Assembly: GCF_027942865.1 (NCBI RefSeq)
Contig: NC_134515.1
Coordinates: forward strand, 18,312,227-18,376,226
From: Odontesthes bonariensis
Lineage: Eukaryota; Chordata; Actinopteri; Atheriniformes; Atherinopsidae
Direction: 5' to 3'
Length of the DNA: 64,000 bases
Under the pieces are notes generated by a model, which was not told the origin of the DNA, ran no database searches, and was given only the letters and a program-made list of their open reading frames with translations. A program made the position numbers and the translations under genes. Of the stretch, positions 40,445 to 64,000 are shown piece by piece (position 1 is the first letter of the stretch; every line of letters begins with the position of its first letter).

Positions 40445-43400
40445 ATGGACCTGCTTCCAGCCCAGGAGGCCGCCAAAATCTACCACACCAACTACGTGAG
40501 AAACTCTCGAGCCATCGGCGTCATGTGGGCCGTATTCACCATCTGCTTCGTCATCATCACCATGGTGGTCTTCATCCAGCCCTACTGGATCGGGGACAGC
40601 GTCAACACCCCGCAAGCCGGCTACTTCGGCCTCTTCCACTACTGCATCGGCAACGCGCTGACCTCGGAGCTCACGTGCAAGGGCAGCGTCTTTGACTTCA
40701 ACTCCATCCCGTCGCCGGCCTTCAGGACTGCCATGTTCTTCGTCGGGATCTCCATGCTGCTGGAGGTGGGCACCATGGTCAGCTTCAGCTTGTTCTTCTT
40801 CTGCAACGCAGGAAACGTCTACAAGATTTGCGCGTGGATGCAGCTGGCCTCAGGTCAGTTTAAAGTGCTTCGAGGTTCACTGACATTTTTACAAGCGTCT
40901 GTACTTTATTCCACTATTCTTTGCCAGTATTTGGAGATGAATATTGCTAGTTTAACTCCACAACATAAGACAGTTACTTTACAGTAAGTCTACTTAAAAC
41001 ACAGCCTATGATCATTGTGTGAAATATGCTTCATAGGAGTCAAAACTAAATTGACCTCCACCAAATAGAATAACATAGGATATTATACACTATGAAATGA
41101 TCAACTCTGGAAAAAGAACTCTGTAACTAGAATTTTTGAAGACTGAATTGTGCTTGATATCTCCCTCTTAAATCATGAACAGTGTACCAATCATCCAGTC
41201 TTTCTCTGGTAGTTGGTTTTGCCAGAACTATGTGTACAGTGACAGTTTGAAGGGGGAGGTTGACTGTCAGGAGGATTAAATATCGTCCGGAGTAACAGGT
41301 CACCGCCTTTCTTTCGTTCTTTCCGCACCTTTAGTACCTACATACCAAAGTTCTGGTAGAAGCCAGGCAGGAGATGATAAAGTTATTGTTTCATCAGCCA
41401 CCTTCACACCTCTCTGGTTTCAAGCATTATGTCGAATTCAATGTGTTGTTCTTTACTGTCGAAGCTGATGAGGGATTTGGTGTCAGCCCAGACTCTGACA
41501 CCTCTGATGAGATTAGTTACATGTAACACGATCAGGTGTTGCTGTGGTGTTAACTGATCTAAAACTACACAAGAAACATACCAGAGCCAAATTTCCAGAG
41601 AAAAGAGTAGCCATGATAAAAGCCTGTATAACTTGGCAAATCCTTGAAAGATTTTATGGTAAGTAGATGAGCTCAGAGGAAACTTGTGAAGAGATGAAGA
41701 GTACTTAAAATTTAAGAAGCTAAATAACAGCCCATAATCCAAATGGCTCTGAGCTTATCTTGCCATTTATGGGGGTACCTCATTCTTTATCCTGCACTGG
41801 GGTGTCCCATGAACCTCCTTCATAATAGCATATCAAAAGTTAAGGCACACAAGAGGTATTCAGTGCAAGGCGCTGCCATTTCTGCGTCCCTTCCACTGCA
41901 GCTGCGTTGATGGTGATGGGCTGCATGATCTACCCGGATGGCTGGGATGCTCCAGAGGTGAAGCAGATGTGTGGCCAGAGGACAGATAAGTACACCCTGG
42001 GAAACTGCACAGTGCGCTGGGCCTACATCCTGGCCATCATCAGCATTCTGGACGCCCTCCTTCTGGCACTGCTGTCCTTCACCCTCGGCAACCGGCAGGA
42101 CAAACTGCTGCCAGATGACTTTGAGATGGAGGGAGCAGGTGAGGGTTTTGGGTGAGATAAAAAGAGTCATAATGCTGGCTGGAGACAATATCCACCTCAA
42201 ATGTTAGTTTGTGTTGTACCTGGAAAAGCATTAAGAACAGATGCCTTTAACAGATGTCATTTAGCTGAACCAATTTAGAGTTTGGAGCAATAATTACCTA
42301 TTTAGTTTCCCTTGTGCTATTACTAAACTTTTGAGCAACAAGCCTAATTTCTGACCTTTCACACTATATAATCAAACCTGAGGGTCTAGTTAATGTTTGC
42401 TTTAAGTCTACCAGTCATATTATATGATCTTCATTCATAAATAATTTATTTTCTGAGCTTTTGAGCTCTGTAAACCTTTTCATTTAGATAACTTCTCTGA
42501 ACTGGCTAGTAAATAAAATCATTAAAGAAAACTGGTCTACAAAATACAACCCTGTTTAAATAAAAGTTTGGAAGCTGTTGAAATGTAAATAAGGAAAGTA
42601 ATTAACAGTTTGCTAACATTTCAGAACTGAACAGAAACTCACCAAAGACTGAAACTGAGAAATTATATTGTTGAACAACATATGCTCATTTTGAATTTTA
42701 TGCCAGCCACATGTTTAAAATAATTAATTAATTAATAATTAAGTCTGGTGAGACAGTTGTGCTGTGCAAAAAAACAAAGAAACACATAACACATTCTGGA
42801 AAATCTCACAATCTCATTTGGTTAAATGGAATCAGGAGAAGGTACAAAAAGACTCTTTCAGAAGTAAAAAAAAAAAAAAAGGACTAAGGGGTGTGAAAGA
42901 TTACATAGACAACAATCACAAATGTCAAAAGTTCTTAAAGCAAATCTGCCAAAAATGTCAGGATTTTATCATCTATTGTAGATAATATCATTAAATAGAT
43001 CCAGAATCCAGAAAAATCTGCATGTAAGGGGAAAGATTGAAAACACAGACTCAGGAACAATAAAAACATACAGGCCTCTGGGCCCAACCTCTCCTGAGGT
43101 CTGATGAGCCAAAAATAGAAATTCTTGTTGGAAATCATGGACGTTATTTATGTAATGGACACATTTCCTCTGGGCAAGAGAAGAGACACTGTGCATGCAT
43201 AATGTCCCCCGAACCACATTAATAAACATGGCATGGGCAACTTGCACAGCTGTGAAAACACCATTAATGCCAAACAATGAATTGAGGTCTGGAGCAACAT
43301 AAGCTGCCATCCAGACTTTGGTTACTTCAGCATGACAATGTCAAACCACATTCTGAATGTATTAAAGGTTCTGCTGTCTACAATGGTTCAATATTGAAAA

Positions 43401-43919
43401 TAATTGGCACGTTATAGGTCAATTAGTGTGTCAAGGAACACATCAAACTAAAACTCTTCCAAAAGACTTCTTACCCTGTTAAATCATTACAAATTAAATC
43501 CTTTTCAGTGCGTACATGGCCCAAATGAAAATGTTTCGCACCAAACAAAATTAGATGTGGAACAAACTCGTCTGTTTCAGGGCAAAGTTAATGTAACACA
43601 AGCAGGACACACCAGACAGATATCAGCCAGTGTCATCATGTTATTCTATTTGCTGACGGGTCAATTACAGTCAGCTAATTTAGCATCCGACACCATTATT
43701 AGGCTGATATATCTATGTGTGCATTCTTATCTAAATATGTTGCAGGCCATTTCCATGTTTTATTTAATGTGTCTGTTTCTATCTAAAACGAGTCTGTACA
43801 CGTCACCCCAGTGCTTCTACTTCTTTTGCCGTCTGATTACGGACTAGTTTTGCCCTTATGTTGTCAGGGAAGTCCAATAAGGTAATAACGCTTTCTCCTC
43901 CTTTGCAGGAAATCCCTGA
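40445..43919 (+). CDS. lhfpl5: LHFPL tetraspan subfamily member 5 (TMHS), complete
   Basis: Encodes the four-pass membrane protein that partners protocadherin-15 and TMC1/2 in the hair-cell mechanotransduction complex; loss causes deafness in mammals. Coding exons are 40445-40853, 41902-42138 and 43909-43919, all with GT/AG borders (GTCAGT and GTGAGG donors, CTGCAG and TTTGCAG acceptors) and matching phases, giving 218 residues (human 219). The start is the first in-frame ATG, with G at -3 and +4. Landmarks: [21 protein letters not shown] at residues 3-23; membrane segments at about 24-44, 97-122, 128-147 and 176-199; QPYWIGDS at 45-52; an extracellular Cys pair at 160 and 172. Residues matching the human deafness positions Tyr127, Cys161 and Thr165 are kept as Tyr126, Cys160 and Thr164. 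Intron 2 holds a decayed mariner element. Fish often have two paralogs; a or b is not resolved here. Confidence 0.95.
42545..43420 (+). mobile_element. Decayed Tc1/mariner transposon in lhfpl5 intron 2
   Basis: The left end, 'tacaaccctgtttaaataaaagtttgg', followed by 'aaatgtaaataagg', matches the start of the abundant fish mariner-like family. The stretch 43105-43320 ('ttggaaatcatggacg', 'catggcatgggcaacttgcac', 'gaggtctggagcaacat') matches the middle of its transposase gene but is full of stops and frameshifts. The right end is decayed; the border given is approximate. Same strand as lhfpl5. Confidence 0.75.
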
Positions 43920-44064
43920 TGGATGCATGGAACCTTCATAATCCCAAAGTGATTTGGGATTTCTTTCTTTCAAAAGTTGTGACATGCAACTTTCGGGATT
44001 TAGCCATCCTGCTAACGTGTTCAGAAGCAACACCTCCCGAGTTCTCAGCATTTCACATCTTCAA

Positions 44065-44070
44065 AATAAA
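44065..44070 (+). terminator. lhfpl5: Candidate lhfpl5 polyadenylation signal
   Basis: The first AATAAA after the lhfpl5 stop, 146 bases downstream in an AT-rich context. It would give a short 3' UTR ending near 44090. Confidence 0.45.
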
Positions 44071-44109
44071 TAACTTTATGCGGTCATCGTGCTCTGTATG
44101 AAGATCTGT

Positions 44110-44115
44110 TTTATT
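44110..44115 (-). terminator. srpk1: Candidate distal srpk1 polyadenylation signal
   Basis: TTTATT on the plus strand is AATAAA on the minus strand. Other candidates nearer to the stop are 44342-44347 and 44458-44463. If this distal site is used, the srpk1 3' UTR is about 1.15 kb and abuts the lhfpl5 3' end. Confidence 0.35.
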
Positions 44116-45264
44116 GAATAGTGTGTTGTACAGACTTTTATAGCAACAGCTCACACAAAGTCTAGGTTTTTGAATGGGACACTAATGGAAATTTGAGCTT
44201 TTTTTACCTTTAGGCCTCAACAGGTAACATAGGTTACTTTGATATGATCAGTTTGGGACACCATTACATAACATCAGATCAGTGACATTATTGGACAGTT
44301 GGCCGTACATACAACTGAGCTCCAACACATCTTTCATACACTTTATTAAAACACAGCTACCCAGCTAAATAATCTTAGCTAAGATATAAGATTTGTTAAA
44401 AACTGTACATAACTGTAATATACATAAAGGCAAACTCTTTGGTACAGATATATACAGTTTATTTTCACTTTTTTCTTTTTTTTAGTTGGGCCTTTTAACA
44501 GTTTGTCATGTTGAAACCTTTTTAACACTACATACCTGAATAGTAATAGGTTTATGAGACTACCAGCCTCCCATGAGAATCAAAGCTCTCATTTATTATT
44601 AACTACCCACTAAATACCAGGTGACAATGGATTTGTTATGGCTAAATATGACCTACTTCATCAGACAGTGTCAGTAAAACTCTAGAGAGCCTGCCTGAAG
44701 AAACGCTATGAATGTTACCACAGTCAGTGTAAATGTCAGCCCAGTGTGCAACTTCCTAAGCCTACTTTACAAATACAAAATGTTTACCTTACATGTGCGA
44801 CATAAGATAAAATAACTCATTTTAAAAGGAACACAGCACTAATGAAAATGTGTCAGGAAAAAGTGATAGCAAGTCCTTTTTAAGGGGACAAAAATTAAAG
44901 GCTACATATCCTTAATTTGTTTGAGTTTTAGTGCAGGAGTGTAACAAATAAGGATGAGTCACTAGCAGTACAATGACAGGTTTGCTTGGTGGGTGAATCG
45001 AGCACAGTAGCTGGAGCCAAAATGACCACAAAGTAATAAGATCCACTGGATTCCTGACGTCGTCACACCAAAAAGAAGAACCAACAAATACAAAGCAAAT
45101 GTACAGTGAAGCAATCGCTCAATACCAAGAACATAAGAACTCCAAAACAATGAAAACAAAAAGAGAAATAAATATTCATCTGATATGCCCAAAGTGGAAA
45201 GTGATCTGTTGCAGTCTCTTCAGGAAGTAGGAGGGAAGGGAGGTACAACGGCTGGAGGTGTCCA

Positions 45265-59747
<14,483 letters not shown>

Positions 59748-59820
59748 GTCGGAAGGGTTCGTAGGCTAGCCGTTAGCTACTCCAGCAATGATCGAATGTT
59801 CCACGCATGCGCATTGGGTC
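59748..59820 (-). promoter_or_regulatory. srpk1: srpk1 5' UTR and proximal promoter
   Basis: Just upstream of the start codon a near-palindromic NRF-1-like site (CACGCATGCGCA, 59802-59813) overlaps an inverted CCAAT box (ATTGG, 59813-59817). This arrangement is common in TATA-less housekeeping promoters. The transcription start is not determined. Confidence 0.5.
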
Positions 59821-61060
59821 GTTTTTGGTAAAGGAACGTTTCCCCAGTGACGTACCTACTGATCATCAAATCTCATTTTTATGGATTTTACTCCTCTGAA
59901 ACTGCAGGCAGCATAGACCGCAATCTGCCCAAAGGATATGTATTGTATGTGACGCCACTGAAAGATATTCCAACTCATGTTTCACCATTTTCTTTACTTT
60001 TACTGCATGAGGCTATGGAATCATTAGAAGGTGGTCATACAGAATTAAATGTCTGGTGAGGTGATTGAAAGTTTTTTTTCCTTATGATACAGCTGAATAA
60101 GAAATAAACTTACATTTATGTGTTACCTGAATTGCTGACTGAGGTATACGATGAGTACAAAATACTTGCAGTGTTCATTGGGTCTTTATTAAAGTCTGAC
60201 TGACATTGGATCCCTGAGATTAATGTCAAATAAAAAAAAAATTCTTTAGTTTTTAAGTGTGATAACAATATACTGTCCAATATTCTAATGGCCTCAAAGT
60301 CAAGGAATAGCACACATTTTAGACAGACTCTCTTAACGAATATTCACTAGCCTGGACATGCTGAATCACATACCTCAATTTCAGAGAGCTATGTGCAGAG
60401 ACAAGACTCGATAAATAGCACATTCATAGATTAAATTGATTTACAAACCAACAAAGTGCTACAAAGCGTTGTCAAATATTGCACATTTCACTAACGTCTC
60501 AGGCTGTGCTTTAATGGAAATCATTGTGTTGTTAAACATTTTGTTGTCTGTTCTTATCTGTATTTCATGTGGAATGTTAAATGAAAAAATTAGCTTTAAC
60601 TTACCACAAACTATGCTGTGAAACCAAAAAAGCTGTGATCTCTCCTTAGTCAACGGACAACCAATGTGTTGAAATTAGACATCTGTGGTTAGATAGTTAA
60701 CTAGGCTGAAGAACACGATGCTGCATTGGATAGAATCTAAGTTGACAATTTGACGCGGTAAATTCAATTAAATGATTTGCCTTTATATTTGACCAAAGTG
60801 CTGCTGAACAGGCAGTGATGCGGTATACATGTTTCCAACTACACAATGTGTTCCATCATCTGCCATCATCATGGGTAACTGATAAAGAAAAAAATGTATT
60901 AAACAAATCTGGTAACATTACAGCACTGTCAGACACCTCAAGAAATGTCAATAAAACTGGAGTTTTGGTAGAAATTATTAGTACTATTAGTTTACTGTGA
61001 AATCACTCAGGAAGAGAGAAAAGTATTGGCTTAGAAATAAAGACATAAGTAACAGCAGTC
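59821..61060. other. Intergenic DNA between mapk14 and srpk1
   Basis: About 1.2 kb of AT-rich sequence between the srpk1 promoter and the probable 3' end of mapk14. No gene seen. Confidence 0.55.
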
Positions 61061-61075
61061 TCTTAAAAATAAGTC

Positions 61076-61081
61076 TTTATT
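61076..61081 (-). terminator. mapk14: Candidate mapk14 polyadenylation signal
   Basis: TTTATT on the plus strand, AATAAA on the transcribed strand, about 1.09 kb after the mapk14 stop, in an AT-rich context. It implies a 3' UTR of about 1.1 kb (61060-62169). Confidence 0.45.
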
Positions 61082-62169
61082 TTGTTAAAGGGCTGGAGAT
61101 TGCAGTTACTCTGCAGGACTGAAAAATATCTTAAGGGATCTTTCGATTGTTACTTATAAATATCACCTCCACACAGTATAAATACAAATCCCTCTTTTTA
61201 ACAGTTATGCAGTATTTCTATAATAGGTTATAGTATGACACTTAAAATCTTTGTAAACCCAAAAAACAAACACACTTGTGGACAAACACACTGTCTTCAC
61301 GTACATGCTAACGATGATTGCTTGATAACTACAAAAAGTCAGATTTGAGGATCATGGCACAGGTATTTACATGTTTTTAAGCAGAGCCCCCACCTATGAA
61401 TATTCTCTTCCTTTTCCCCCCCAAAGGTGCCTTGTTAAAAAGCATCTTTAAACCAGCAGAGGCTCAGATTGTTCCGTGTAAGAGGTTCACAGGCTGTCTA
61501 AACTATAAAACTAAACGTTGAAATGTGTGAGATTCAGTTGGTGTGCATTGAAGTTCAACAACTACACAGAACAGGCACGTCCTGAATGAGTCAAATATCG
61601 AAAGAAAAACATAAAATCTACCTCTGTCTCATATGAATCCCTTCCGTGTATTTTTTTTTTTTCTAAAATACAAGAAGAATCGCATTGATGAAAAGTGTCT
61701 GAGTGCTGTATGTTACAGCTTGACAGGGTGTGGGGTAGACTAGCTTACTTCTTTTTCAACTGATAGAGAAAAAGCTTATAAGTTACTAAACAGGAAATTT
61801 AAAACACAAAGTAGCACAGCTATAGGTTCGGGTATTTCAGCATCTCGGTGTCACAGTGATGAGTCGTCAAAGTTTTAAATTTTTTTTTTAAATCTGACGG
61901 ATATAAAAATCATTCGGGTGTTGGCAAGAAGCGACATTGCCCAGCAACAGACCATTTACATTGAGTGGTTTATAAATAAGGACAATAAAAGCTGGTCCAG
62001 TTCTTGCTTTCGTTGTGCTGGTAATGATATCCTCACAGTTAATCACCGACATTTTTTTTTTCTGAAATAACAAAGACGAAGAAACGGCTGACAGGCAGTG
62101 CGATGTGTGCCTGAGAGTTTAACACTAATGCACGTTAAAAAGGCTGACAGACGCGGGCAGCTCATCTCC

Positions 62170-62680
<511 letters not shown>

Positions 62681-64000
62681 CTGAGAAATTAAATGGACAC
62701 AGAAAATGGAAAAAAAAAAAAAAAGGTCAGAACTAGTAGCAACACGCCACGAAATGTAATTTCATGCTACCAGTTCTGTTCAAAGTAATCACCTGCATCA
62801 AACCATCAATGCTTGATAATTACATTTCTGACTACCGATGGGACAGTTTGTTATGTATGTAATGCAGCAAAGGGGACATGTTGATATTCAATCTCAAGCT
62901 CACTGTAACAGTTTCAGGTCAGAAGCTAAAATGAATTAGTCAAAACTGTAGGGAATTTCTCCCTTTGCCTGCCTCACAGAACAGATTTCCACATAAAAAA
63001 GGTATCCTATTCTTCCCTTAGATTGCGTTTTGTTGCTTTCCTGCTTACTTAAGGGATTCTCTGAGCTATTTGTGATGATGTAATTCGCGCTTTGAGCTGC
63101 ATCAGTGCTTTAGTCTTGCTGCGAGTCTGCTCACAATATCTGCCGTTTGCTCGACTACTGTTGTTCAACTTTGCTTTTTCTGGCTTACAGGCTCCATGCC
63201 CTAAAACGTTGTGCACGATCACATTAAAATGAACATGTTCACGCATGCATATTTCCAGTGAATTTTGAAGTGAACAAGGCAGTTTCTAAAGAACACTAGA
63301 AACCACAGACTGAATTCATAAAATCTTCATGCAACATGCATCCTTGGGGCCCGTGTTGCTGTACATGATAGTCCTTCATAATATTATGTGTCATATAAGG
63401 AGGATCAGCGGGAGGAAGTCATAAAATAAGTGAAAAATGAACTTGAAAAAGGTCATTTTGGCACTGGGAACTTAGTTCAGTTTCAGATGGTGAACTATGA
63501 ACATGTTCGGTTTAAACTGGACTTTAAACTAGTTGTTGTGAAGTGTGAACTTGCACAACATTTCCTTCCTGCTCTTTAACTTTTTTTTTTCTCACTGCAA
63601 CAGTGAGAGGCAGTGGCACTGAACAGAGGGAGAGGTTTCGTCGTTCATTCTTGAATCGTTTCTGTGCATTCTTCCTGCGTTCTGCACCACAGCCTGTGTT
63701 GGCTGAACATTAAAAGTGAGATGGCTGGTAACAGGTATAACCATCCACTATTTCTTGGTGCGATAGTTTATAATAAACGAGGCCCTTCAGTGAGAAGAAT
63801 GAATTATATCGTAATGCACTTTTTAATTAAAACAAACAAAAAGATCTTGAATATTTGAATCTAAGAAACTGTTAATGGTCAGTTTCCCAGTGAATTAATC
63901 AAGGCGTGTAGAAGAAATAATCCCAACAATTAAAGTACAACTAATGCATTAAAAGAAACGCGTCGAGAGAAGCAAGCAAGAAAAAAAACAGAACAAAATC
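62681..64000 (-). other. mapk14: mapk14 intron (partial)
   Basis: Non-coding up to the window edge. I looked for the preceding p38 exon in this stretch and did not see it. Part of it (about 63440-63600) is rich in GAAC/GTTC motifs and may be an old transposon. Confidence 0.6.

Noticed and set aside
63440-63600. GAAC/GTTC-rich stretch including GAACATGTTC, a p53 half-site or steroid-receptor-like palindrome
   Set aside because: A single ten-base match in probable old repeat DNA; too weak to call a response element.

Overview
The window is a piece of a ray-finned (teleost) fish nuclear genome. Genes are split into short exons by GT-AG introns. Most of the sequence is AT-rich non-coding DNA scattered with typical fish transposons (Tc1/mariner, PIF/Harbinger, TTAA-target elements, hAT, LINE tails) and microsatellites. 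No bacterial, viral or CRISPR features were seen.

Four protein-coding genes can be supported, and all lie in the neighbourhood that in human is 6p21 (CPNE5, LHFPL5, SRPK1, MAPK14). (1) 14036-14145, minus: the first coding exon of a copine, best matching copine-5. The rest of the gene must lie left of base 1, so 1-14035 is the start of a very long first intron. (2) 14.3-40.4 kb: about 26 kb without a recognisable host gene, holding several transposons, some nested inside others. (3) 40445-43919, plus: a complete three-exon lhfpl5 gene (218 residues), the four-pass subunit of the hair-cell mechanotransduction channel. (4) 45265-59747, minus: a complete srpk1 gene (SR-protein kinase 1, 646 residues in the main reading), tail-to-tail with lhfpl5. 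(5) 62170-62680, minus: the last three coding exons of mapk14 (p38 alpha), running off the right edge. mapk14 and srpk1 are transcribed in the same direction.

The most interesting feature is inside srpk1. Two exons of exactly 93 nt (46984-47076 and 45776-45868) have the same phase and lie in tandem. They encode two versions of the same kinase C-lobe segment, 19 of 31 residues identical, with 11 of those 19 residues using different codons. This looks like an old, selected pair of mutually exclusive exons. One version resembles mammalian SRPK1 and the other leans towards SRPK2. A CA-repeat next to a 5' splice site and a 26-nt microexon in the same gene add further candidate splicing control.

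Repeat structure is also informative. A Harbinger-type element sits inside a dispersed repeat whose empty site survives in a second copy. Three TTAA-target elements have different termini; one contains a retroposed fragment with a 19-bp target duplication, and another contains a nested element with a protein-coding remnant. A hAT-like element has a perfect 8-bp duplication. I worked by eye without alignments, so exon borders rest on reading frame, splice consensus and remembered family sequence.
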